This document shows, piece after piece, positions 38,205-45,111 of a stretch of 64,000 nucleotides of DNA; positions within the stretch are counted from its first letter, which is position 1; each line of letters starts with the position of its first letter. Under the pieces are notes generated by a model. It was not told the origin of the DNA. It made no database searches and saw nothing but the letters and a program-made list of their open reading frames with translations. The DNA is taken from the NCBI GenBank assembly GCA_958352855.1, contig CATWQE010000006.1:21486-85485 (forward strand), given 5' to 3'. A program made the position numbers and the translations under genes. The stretch comes from an uncultured Bacillota bacterium. GTDB lineage: Bacteria > Bacillota > Clostridia > Lachnospirales > Lachnospiraceae.

Positions 38205-38269
38205 GAGGTTGCTGCAAAAAGCGCGCTGGAAAATCCGGCAGACATTGCAGCAGCCTCTTTACGTTTTTT
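38205..38269 (+). terminator. Long hairpin terminator after the Na/Pi symporter
   Basis: GAGGTTGCTGC (38205-38215) pairs with GCAGCAGCCTC (38247-38257; one G-U), followed by a T6 run at 38264-38269. Confidence 0.75.
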
Positions 38270-38298
38270 AACAGAAAACTTTTGTAAAGGAGTATAGG

Positions 38299-39051
38299 AT
38301 GCAGAAATTAAAACAGCGGTTACAGCATAAATGGATTTTTGGTATGGGAGGGATTCTGGCAGGTATTTTGGCTTTTACCGGAACTGTTTACGGTGCGCCA
38401 AAGGAAATGCCGGAAGAAAACCAGGTGGCATATGCGGAGGTTTCTACTTGCTTAAATATCAGAGAAGGTGCGGGAATGGAATACCCGGTGATTGCCCGGC
38501 TTCCAAAAGACGGATATTGTGAGGTCAAAAAGGAAGAGGGCGCGTGGTGTTATATTGAGTCAGAAGAAATAGAAGGGTATGTATATAAAGCATATCTGGA
38601 AACAGGCATGAATGAGGAAACTTATTTAAGACGTACAGGCAGAGAAAAACCTGTTTACGCCTATAAAGTGGAAACCCTACAGGAAAGTACAGCCGGAAAA
38701 GGACAGGAGATTGCTGACTTTGCGCTGCAATTTGTGGGAAATCCCTATGTTTGGGGCGGAACCAGTCTGACAAATGGCGCAGACTGCTCCGGCTTTGTCC
38801 AGAGCGTATACAGAAATTTTGGGATTTCTCTGCCAAGAGTTGCAGCAGATCAGGCGCAGGCAGGAAACAGAGTGTCCCTGGAACAGCTTCAGACAGGTGA
38901 TTTAATCTTTTATGCAGATGGAGGAGCTATTTATCATGTGGTCTTATATCTTGGAAACGGACAGGTTGTACATGCCAGCAGCGCTGCTACAGGGATTAAA
39001 ATATCTCCGGTAAACTGGCAGAACGCGGTCTGGGGCGTGCGCCTTGTATAA
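38299..39051 (+). CDS. SH3b-NlpC/P60 peptidoglycan endopeptidase
   Basis: 250 residues. An N-terminal signal peptide (about 1-33, cleavage near YGAPKE) marks it as secreted. An SH3b wall-binding domain follows (about 48-95; CLNIREGAGMEYPV). The C-terminal NlpC/P60 domain (about 130-250) carries catalytic Cys in GADCSGFVQ and His in YHVVLYLGNG. It cuts stem peptides of peptidoglycan. GTAAAGGAGTATAGG precedes ATG. It has its own transcript start region after the upstream terminator and ends 22 nt before the rpsO promoter. Confidence 0.93.
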   Translation: MQKLKQRLQHKWIFGMGGILAGILAFTGTVYGAPKEMPEENQVAYAEVSTCLNIREGAGMEYPVIARLPKDGYCEVKKEEGAWCYIESEEIEGYVYKAYLETGMNEETYLRRTGREKPVYAYKVETLQESTAGKGQEIADFALQFVGNPYVWGGTSLTNGADCSGFVQSVYRNFGISLPRVAADQAQAGNRVSLEQLQTGDLIFYADGGAIYHVVLYLGNGQVVHASSAATGIKISPVNWQNAVWGVRLV

Positions 39052-39073
39052 AGAAGGAAAATCAGAAAGAGTC

Positions 39074-39102
39074 TTTACAACCCACAGTTCCTGTGTTATA
39101 CT
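39074..39102 (+). promoter_or_regulatory. Promoter of rpsO
   Basis: TTTACA (39074-39079), a 17-nt spacer and TATACT (39097-39102). It gives a leader of about 100 nt. Confidence 0.75.
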
Positions 39103-39108
39103 CAGAAC

Positions 39109-39210
39109 GTTGAGAACAGCCATGGTTCAGAAACAGGAATCTCCAACCATTTCTTAATCACTGGCGATTTCCAACAGAGAGAGAATAAAAGATTAATGGA
39201 GGAAACAAAC
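39109..39210 (+). promoter_or_regulatory. Candidate S15 autoregulatory leader
   Basis: The rpsO leader can fold with ATGGTT (39122-39127) against AACCAT (about 39145-39150), and outer GCCA/TGGC pairing. S15 is known to repress its own mRNA in several phyla through unrelated leader structures. The fold here is hand-drawn. Confidence 0.4.
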
Positions 39211-39477
39211 ATGATTTCTAAAGAAAAGAAACAGGCTATTATGGCAGAATATGCAAGAACACCAGGTGATACAGGTTCACCGGAAGTACAGGTTGCTGTT
39301 TTAACAGCCAGAATCCAGGAGCTGACAGAGCACTTAAAGAACAACCACAAGGATCATCATTCCAGAAGAGGTCTTCTGAAAATGGTAGGTCAGAGACGTG
39401 GATTGCTTGCATATCTGAAGAAAACTGATATTGAAAGATACCGTTCTTTAATTGAGCGTTTAGGTCTTAGAAAATAA
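39211..39477 (+). CDS. rpsO: 30S ribosomal protein S15
   Basis: 88 residues from ATG 39211, after ATGGAGGAAAC; the ATG at 39196 would place the ribosome site inside the gene. Full-length S15 with [26 protein letters not shown] core, HHSRRGLL and LGLRK end. It binds the 16S central domain early in assembly. It stands before pnp as in most bacteria, and is separated from it by a terminator and a long hairpin. Confidence 0.98.
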   Translation: MISKEKKQAIMAEYARTPGDTGSPEVQVAVLTARIQELTEHLKNNHKDHHSRRGLLKMVGQRRGLLAYLKKTDIERYRSLIERLGLRK

Positions 39478-39490
39478 TCAGAACCAGGAG

Positions 39491-39520
39491 ACGGGGCGGG
39501 AAAATTTCCGCCCTGTTTTT
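39491..39520 (+). terminator. Terminator after rpsO
   Basis: ACGGGGCGG (39491-39499) pairs with CCGCCCTGT (39508-39516; one G-U), followed by a T5 run. Confidence 0.75.
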
Positions 39521-39569
39521 CACGAAGAAGGCATTTGCCGAAAAGCAGAAATATTCTGATACCGAGACC

Positions 39570-39607
39570 ACTGAAAAGGGCATTTTAAAGAAAGTGCTTT
39601 TTTCAGT
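39570..39607 (+). promoter_or_regulatory. 17-bp hairpin in the pnp leader
   Basis: Positions 39570-39586 pair without a gap with 39591-39607, closing an AAAG tetraloop; three pairs are G-U. It lies 69 nt before the pnp start. In enterobacteria a comparable rpsO-pnp hairpin is cut by RNase III to allow PNPase autoregulation. The same use here is inferred. Confidence 0.65.
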
Positions 39608-39675
39608 TGTTTCGGACAGAAAGAAAAAACATTGCTTTTTAGAAGCATGCCATAAGAATGAAAAGGAGAAAAAAT

Positions 39676-41769
39676 ATGTACAAGAGTTTTTCAATGAATC
39701 TGGCAGGCAGAACCCTGACCGTAGATATCGGACGTGTGGCAAAACAGGCCAATGGCGCGGCATTTATGCATTATGGAGACACTACCCTTTTGTGTACTGC
39801 AACTGCATCCGATAAACCAAGAGAAGGAATTGATTTCTTCCCATTAAGTGTAGAATATGAAGAAAAAATGTATGCAGTAGGAAAAATCCCAGGAGGATTT
39901 AATAAAAGAGAAGGAAAAGCAAGCGAACATGCAATCCTGACCTCACGTGTTATTGACCGTCCTATGCGTCCCTTATTCCCAAAGGATTACAGAAATGACG
40001 TAACCCTGAACAACATGGTTATGGCAGTTGATCCGGAATGTAATCCGGAAGTTGTAGCTATGATTGGTTCTTCTATTGCTACCTGCATCTCTGATATTCC
40101 TTTTGACGGTCCATGCGCTGCCACTCAGATTGGTATGGTAAATGGAGAATTTGTAGTGAACCCATCCCTGGCACAGAAGGAAATCTCTGATTTACAGCTT
40201 ACCGTTGCATCTACCAGAGAAAAAGTCATTATGATTGAAGCCGGCGCCAATGAGATTCCAGAGGATAAGATGATTGAAGCAATCTTCAAGGCTCATGAAG
40301 TAAACCAGGAAATCATTGCCTTTATTGATATCATTGTTGCAGAATGTGGCAAGGAAAAACACACTTACGAAAGCTGCGCTGTTCCAGAAGAATTATTTGC
40401 AGCAATCAAGGAAATCGTAACACCGGAAGAAATGGAAGAAGCTGTTTTCACAGACGAAAAACAGGTGCGTGAGGAAAACATCCGCCAGATTACAGAAAAG
40501 TTAGAAGAAGCGTTTGCTGACAATGAAGAGTGGCTGGAAGTTCTTGGTGAAGCAGTTTACCAGTATCAGAAAAAGACAGTTCGTAAGATGATTTTAAAAG
40601 ATCACAAACGTCCGGACGGAAGAGCAATCACACAGATTCGTCCTCTGGCAGCAGAAACCGATATTGTACCAAGAGTACATGGTTCTGCCATGTTTACAAG
40701 AGGACAGACACAGATTTGTACTATTACCACACTGGCACCGTTATCAGAAGCACAGAGACTGGACGGACTGGATGAATTTGAAGTAAGCAAACGCTATATG
40801 CATCACTATAACTTCCCGTCTTATTCTGTAGGTGAGACAAAGCCATCCAGAGGACCGGGACGTCGTGAAATCGGACATGGCGCATTGGCTGAGAGAGCTC
40901 TGGTTCCGGTGATTCCGGGAGTAGAAGAATTCCCATATGCTATTCGTACTGTATCTGAAACCTTTGAATCCAATGGTTCTACTTCTCAGGCAAGTATCTG
41001 CGCATCCACCATGTCTCTTATGGCAGCAGGTGTGCCTATTAAGAAGCCGGTAGCGGGTATTTCCTGTGGTCTGGTGACAGGGGAGACAGACGATGATTAT
41101 CTGGTACTGACTGATATCCAGGGCCTGGAAGACTTCTTCGGAGACATGGACTTTAAGGTAGCTGGTACTCATGACGGTATTACAGCAATCCAGATGGATA
41201 TTAAGATTCATGGTCTCACAAGACAGATTATTGAGGAAGCGATTGCCAGAACCAAAGAGGCAAGAGAATACATTCTCACAGAAGTTATGGAAAAATGTAT
41301 TGCAGAACCGCGCAAAACTGTAAGCAAATATGCTCCAAAGATTGTTCAGATTCAGATTGACCCTGAAAAAATCGGTGATGTAGTAGGACAGAGAGGTAAA
41401 ACTATCAATGCCATTATTGACGAAACAGGTGTAAAGATTGATATTGATGACAGCGGTGCAGTTTCTGTATGTGGTACTGACCAGCAGATGATGGACAAAG
41501 CCATTGAATATATTAAAACCATTACCACAGATTTTGAAGAAGGACAGATTTTCACAGGAAAAGTAATCAGCATCAAAGAATTTGGCGCATTCCTGGAGTT
41601 TGCTCCTGGAAAAGAAGGAATGGTTCACATTTCTAAAATTGCCAAAGAAAGAATCAACAAAGTAGAAGATGTTCTTTCCCTTGGAGATGTCGTAAAAGTA
41701 GTATGTCTTGGAAAAGACAAAATGGGACGCATCAGCTTCAGTATGAAAGACGTTCCGGAAGAAGCATAA
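39676..41769 (+). CDS. pnp: Polyribonucleotide nucleotidyltransferase (PNPase)
   Basis: 697 residues from ATG 39676 after AAAAGGAG; the earlier in-frame ATG at 39658 would include that site. Two RNase PH domains (first from about 10; second from about 320 with FTRGQTQICTITTLAP), a helical linker, a KH domain (IGDVVGQRGKTINAI) and a C-terminal S1 domain (FTGKVISIKEFGAFLEF). It degrades RNA 3' to 5' using phosphate. The upstream hairpin suggests self-control of its own mRNA. Confidence 0.97.
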   Translation: MYKSFSMNLAGRTLTVDIGRVAKQANGAAFMHYGDTTLLCTATASDKPREGIDFFPLSVEYEEKMYAVGKIPGGFNKREGKASEHAILTSRVIDRPMRPLFPKDYRNDVTLNNMVMAVDPECNPEVVAMIGSSIATCISDIPFDGPCAATQIGMVNGEFVVNPSLAQKEISDLQLTVASTREKVIMIEAGANEIPEDKMIEAIFKAHEVNQEIIAFIDIIVAECGKEKHTYESCAVPEELFAAIKEIVTPEEMEEAVFTDEKQVREENIRQITEKLEEAFADNEEWLEVLGEAVYQYQKKTVRKMILKDHKRPDGRAITQIRPLAAETDIVPRVHGSAMFTRGQTQICTITTLAPLSEAQRLDGLDEFEVSKRYMHHYNFPSYSVGETKPSRGPGRREIGHGALAERALVPVIPGVEEFPYAIRTVSETFESNGSTSQASICASTMSLMAAGVPIKKPVAGISCGLVTGETDDDYLVLTDIQGLEDFFGDMDFKVAGTHDGITAIQMDIKIHGLTRQIIEEAIARTKEAREYILTEVMEKCIAEPRKTVSKYAPKIVQIQIDPEKIGDVVGQRGKTINAIIDETGVKIDIDDSGAVSVCGTDQQMMDKAIEYIKTITTDFEEGQIFTGKVISIKEFGAFLEFAPGKEGMVHISKIAKERINKVEDVLSLGDVVKVVCLGKDKMGRISFSMKDVPEEA

Positions 41770-41786
41770 AAAGATAAAAAATCAGG

Positions 41787-41838
41787 AAAAGAGGGGTTAT
41801 TGCATTAAGTGGCATTTCATGCAATACCTCTTTTCTAT
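41787..41838 (+). terminator. Terminator after pnp
   Basis: AAAAGAGG plus TATTGCAT on the left (41787-41805, 3-nt bulge) pair with ATGCAATA plus CCTCTTTT (41819-41834). The stem argues against any nrdG start upstream of it. Confidence 0.7.
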
Positions 41839-41862
41839 TTAAAAGACGAAGAGGTGACATAT

Positions 41863-42351
41863 ATGCGGTATCACAATATTACGAAAGAGGATATGTTAAA
41901 CGGAGACGGACTTCGGGTGGTACTTTGGGTAGCGGGATGCAGCCATGGATGCAAGGGATGTCAAAACCCCATTACCTGGGACCCCAAAAGCGGTCTGGAA
42001 TTTGATGAGGCTGCCAAGGAGGAAATTTATGAGCAGATGGGAAAATCTTATGTAGCAGGAATTACTTTTTCAGGAGGAGACCCACTCTATCAGGGCAATC
42101 GCCTGGAAATCACTGCTTTTGCAAAAGAATTAAAAGAAAAATATCCAAAGAAAACCATCTGGCTGTATACAGGATATTTATGGGAAGAAATACAGGATTT
42201 GGAGATTTTGCCCTATCTGGATGTGGTGGTAGATGGAAAATTTATTCTGGAACAAAAAGATGTTTCTCTGAAATGGAAGGGAAGCGCAAATCAGAGAGTC
42301 ATTGATGTAAAGAAATCATTAGAAGCAGGCAGTGTGGTGCTGCACGATTAG
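41863..42351 (+). CDS. nrdG: Anaerobic ribonucleotide reductase activating protein NrdG
   Basis: 162 residues from ATG 41863 with AAGAGGTGAC upstream. Radical-SAM enzyme with the 4Fe-4S ligands in GCSHGCKGCQNP (CxxxCxxC, about residues 26-33), and the SAM-binding GGDPL. It generates the glycyl radical on NrdD, allowing deoxynucleotide synthesis without oxygen, which fits an anaerobe. The reductase gene nrdD is not in the window. dUTPase follows 8 nt downstream, so the pair forms a small nucleotide operon. Confidence 0.95.
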   Translation: MRYHNITKEDMLNGDGLRVVLWVAGCSHGCKGCQNPITWDPKSGLEFDEAAKEEIYEQMGKSYVAGITFSGGDPLYQGNRLEITAFAKELKEKYPKKTIWLYTGYLWEEIQDLEILPYLDVVVDGKFILEQKDVSLKWKGSANQRVIDVKKSLEAGSVVLHD

Positions 42352-42359
42352 GAGGAATT

Positions 42360-42875
42360 ATGAAACGGATTGCAAAATTTCATAAGGTAAGTGAGGAACA
42401 ATTTTTAGAAGGCTGGAAGGACGCTTTTCCAGGCACAGAGGAAGGAACCATCAAAAATATTTATGAGAATATTAAGCTGCCAAAAAGAGCTACTGCAGGA
42501 AGCGCGGGATATGACTTTTTCAGCCCTGTGGATTTTGAACTGAAACCAGGGGAAACCCTGAAAATGCCTACAGGTATCCGGGCAGAAATGGAACTGGGAT
42601 GGGTTTTGAAGATTTATCCAAGAAGCGGTCTGGGCTTTAAATACCGTTTGCAGTTAAATAATACGGTAGGAATTATTGACAGCGACTATTTTTATTCAGA
42701 CAATGAGGGTCACATTTTTATAAAAATTACCAATGATTCCAATGAAGGAAAAACGGTAAATGTGGCTGCCGGAACCGGATTTGCCCAGGGGATTTTCCTG
42801 GAATACGGCATTACAGAAGATGATGATGCCACAGCAGTGAGAAATGGCGGTTTAGGAAGTACAACTAAAAAGTAA
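42360..42875 (+). CDS. dut: Deoxyuridine 5'-triphosphate nucleotidohydrolase (dUTPase)
   Basis: 171 residues. The trimeric dUTPase motifs appear in order: SAGYDFFSP (I), PRSGLGFK (II), NTVGIIDSDYF (III), FAQGIFLEYG (IV) and the flexible C-terminal RNGGLGSTT (V). An N-terminal extension of about 40 residues (KRIAKFHKVSEEQF) precedes motif I, longer than minimal forms. It hydrolyses dUTP to dUMP, limiting uracil in DNA and supplying dTMP synthesis. GGAGGAATT precedes ATG. Confidence 0.92.
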   Translation: MKRIAKFHKVSEEQFLEGWKDAFPGTEEGTIKNIYENIKLPKRATAGSAGYDFFSPVDFELKPGETLKMPTGIRAEMELGWVLKIYPRSGLGFKYRLQLNNTVGIIDSDYFYSDNEGHIFIKITNDSNEGKTVNVAAGTGFAQGIFLEYGITEDDDATAVRNGGLGSTTKK

Positions 42876-42899
42876 GATGTAATTGTACAAAATACAAAA

Positions 42900-42948
42900 A
42901 AGATTGCTGCATTTCCAACTCAGCCTGCGTAGGAAATGCAACAATCTT
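42900..42948. terminator. Bidirectional terminator between dut and the DUF1292 gene
   Basis: A 17-bp stem with one mismatch (42900-42916 against 42932-42948) around a 15-nt loop. A/T-rich tracts lie on both sides, suiting the convergent genes. Confidence 0.75.
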
Positions 42949-42963
42949 ACTTTATCAGTTTCA

Positions 42964-43371
42964 CTATTTATCTTCTTCGGAAAGCTCTGCTTCACTTTTC
43001 AGGTTTGCGATGAAGTCATGGAAGGCTTCTGCTGCTGCCATGTACTCATCTTCCCGTTCAATATTGGTGATAACCGGGTTATCATTTTCTTCTGCATAGC
43101 GGAACAGATAGGTTTCGCCTGTAGTATTTTTCCCATCTTTGTTTAAAGGAACTAACGCAATGTATTCCCCAAATTCTTCCACCGGGAAAGTGGTTAAAAC
43201 AGCACATTCTAAAACAGAATCATCGTCCAGTGTTAATTTAATGGTTGGGTTTGGAACATTTGGAATGGTTCCCTGGTTTTGTCCTCCTGCGCTGGAGCAG
43301 TTGGCTGTACAGGATGCACAATCACTTGGATTGCAGCTTTCTAAATTTGCTGTATAAGTTTCGTCGCTCAT
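42964..43371 (-). CDS. DUF1292 family protein with N-terminal cysteine cluster
   Basis: 135 residues. The C-terminal about 90 residues match the DUF1292 pattern: a short acidic beta-rich domain (IKLTLDDDSVLECAVL, EYIALVPLN, YLFRYAEEND). Residues about 13-25 hold four cysteines spaced CxxxxCxxCxxxC (NPSDCASCTANC), which could bind a metal or an Fe-S cluster. No function is known for DUF1292. AGAGGTCAAAT precedes ATG. It is a lone gene convergent with dut. Confidence 0.85.
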   Translation of the reverse strand: MSDETYTANLESCNPSDCASCTANCSSAGGQNQGTIPNVPNPTIKLTLDDDSVLECAVLTTFPVEEFGEYIALVPLNKDGKNTTGETYLFRYAEENDNPVITNIEREDEYMAAAEAFHDFIANLKSEAELSEEDK

Positions 43372-43463
43372 ATTTGACCTCTTTCTTCTATATGTAATAG
43401 TTTTTCTTTCTGTATTTTATCAGATACCCAGTGGGAATGCAACCGTTGACGGGAAGAAAGCGT

Positions 43464-43492
43464 TTGCAATTTCATACAGGGACACGTATAAT
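43464..43492 (+). promoter_or_regulatory. Promoter of the ClC gene
   Basis: TTGCAA (43464-43469), a 17-nt spacer and TATAAT (43487-43492), 35 nt before the TTG start. Confidence 0.75.
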
Positions 43493-43527
43493 AAACATAC
43501 AATAAGGGATAAACAGGAGGGGACGCG

Positions 43528-45087
43528 TTGAAAAAGAATACATCACATTTATTAAAGCGGGCGGCACATTTTAAGGCAATCCTTACCGGAGAGGGGTTTC
43601 TGGTGGGAATTGTGGCAGGAATTGTGGTGCTTCTCTATAGAGTTGTTCTGGAATATGCAGGAAAAGGCATGGAATGGGTGCTGGGATATGCGCGAACCTA
43701 TCCGGTGATTGCGGGGCTGTGGTTTTTTATTTTGTTTGCCATGGCCTGTATCGTAGGGAAGCTGGTGAAGTATGAACCCATGATATCAGGAAGCGGGATT
43801 CCCCAGGTAGAAGGGGAAATGATGGGAAAACTGGATCAGGTTTGGTGGAAGGTTCTTCCGGCAAAATTTTTGGGAGGCTTTCTTTCTTTGTTTTCAGGTC
43901 TCTCCCTTGGACGGGAGGGTCCGTCTATTCAGATTGGAGCTATGGCAGGAAAAGCAGTGTCCAAAGCCCTGGACAGAGAGAAAACGGAGGAAAAATATCT
44001 TCTTACCTGTGGAGCCAGCGCAGGATTGGCTGCGGCTTTTCATGCGCCTCTTGCAGGGGTAATGTTTTCTCTGGAGGAAATCCATAAGAACTTTTCCGTT
44101 TCTGTGCTGATTTCCGTTATGACAGCCTCTATTACAGCAGACTATATTTCCAGCCAGTTTATGGGCTTTGAGTCTGTATTTCAGTTTGATATTGGACTGG
44201 AGGTAGAGCCACAGTATTATTGGCATATTGTGATTCTGGGAATTTTGCTGGGGCTTTTGGGAGCTTTTTATAATAAAATGACCTTGTGGGTGCAGGGGCT
44301 TTATAAGAAGAACAAGAACTTAAATGAGACCACCAGACTGTTGATTCCGTTTCTTCTGGCAGGTGTTTTAGGGCTTGTGATGCCGGAAATCCTGGGAAGC
44401 GGTCACCATCTCATTGACCAGGCAGCCAGTGGCAGTATGGTGCTTCCGGCACTGTTATTTTTGCTGGCAGCAAAATTTTTGTTTTCCCTGGTTTGCTTTG
44501 GCTCCGGAGCGCCTGGGGGAATCTTCTTCCCACTGCTGGTTCTGGGAGCTTTAATTGGAGGAGCTTACAGCACCTTTGCAGCAGAATTTCTGGGGCTGGA
44601 TGCTTCCTATATCAGCAATTTTGTACTTCTTGCCATGGCAGGTTATTTTACTGCTATTGTAAGAGCTCCTATTACAGGAATTATTCTGATTTTTGAAATG
44701 ACAGGGCAGGTGAGCCAGATGCTTTCCATGTCGCTGGTAGCTATTGTGGCTTATCTTACTGCAACTGCTGTGAAATCCGAACCTATTTATGAAAGCCTTC
44801 TTGGAAACCTGTTAAAGAGCAGGGGCATACAGGTGTGCCAGGAGCGGGGAGAAAAGGTACTGCAGGAATTTGTGATTTCCCATGGAAGTCCTCTGGAAAA
44901 TCAGACCGTAAGCCAGGAAGACTGGCCTGCAAGCTGTCTTTTAGTGGCAGTGAGGCGAAATGCCACAGAATTAATTCCAAAAGGAAAAACACAGCTTATG
45001 GCAGGAGATATACTGGTGGTGCTTTCTAATGAACAGGATGTGCCGGAGGTTTACGATTATATGGAAAAGAGATGTAAAGAATCATAA
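43528..45087 (+). CDS. ClC family H+/Cl- exchange transporter with RCK_C-like tail
   Basis: 519 residues. Start is TTG 43528 after AGGAGGGG. The ClC signatures are all present: GSGIPQVEG (about 88-96), GREGPSIQIG with the gating Glu (about 127), and GAPGGIFFPLLVLGA (about 330). The gating Glu supports a coupled proton/chloride exchanger. After about residue 430 a soluble TrkA-C/RCK_C-like domain (VAVRRNATELIPKG, LMAGDILVVLSNE) replaces the CBS pair of eukaryotic forms and may bind a regulatory nucleotide. The next gene starts 24 nt downstream. Confidence 0.93.
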   Translation: MKKNTSHLLKRAAHFKAILTGEGFLVGIVAGIVVLLYRVVLEYAGKGMEWVLGYARTYPVIAGLWFFILFAMACIVGKLVKYEPMISGSGIPQVEGEMMGKLDQVWWKVLPAKFLGGFLSLFSGLSLGREGPSIQIGAMAGKAVSKALDREKTEEKYLLTCGASAGLAAAFHAPLAGVMFSLEEIHKNFSVSVLISVMTASITADYISSQFMGFESVFQFDIGLEVEPQYYWHIVILGILLGLLGAFYNKMTLWVQGLYKKNKNLNETTRLLIPFLLAGVLGLVMPEILGSGHHLIDQAASGSMVLPALLFLLAAKFLFSLVCFGSGAPGGIFFPLLVLGALIGGAYSTFAAEFLGLDASYISNFVLLAMAGYFTAIVRAPITGIILIFEMTGQVSQMLSMSLVAIVAYLTATAVKSEPIYESLLGNLLKSRGIQVCQERGEKVLQEFVISHGSPLENQTVSQEDWPASCLLVAVRRNATELIPKGKTQLMAGDILVVLSNEQDVPEVYDYMEKRCKES

Positions 45088-45111
45088 AAATAAAAGAAAA
45101 GGGGTGCCCGT

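Noticed and set aside
40744..41628. Minus-strand open frame of 294 codons opposite pnp
   Set aside because: Shadow of the highly conserved pnp gene; no ribosome site and no recognisable protein.
41809..41862. N-terminal extension of NrdG to 41809
   Set aside because: The region is the pnp terminator hairpin; the radical-SAM protein family starts at MRYHNI.
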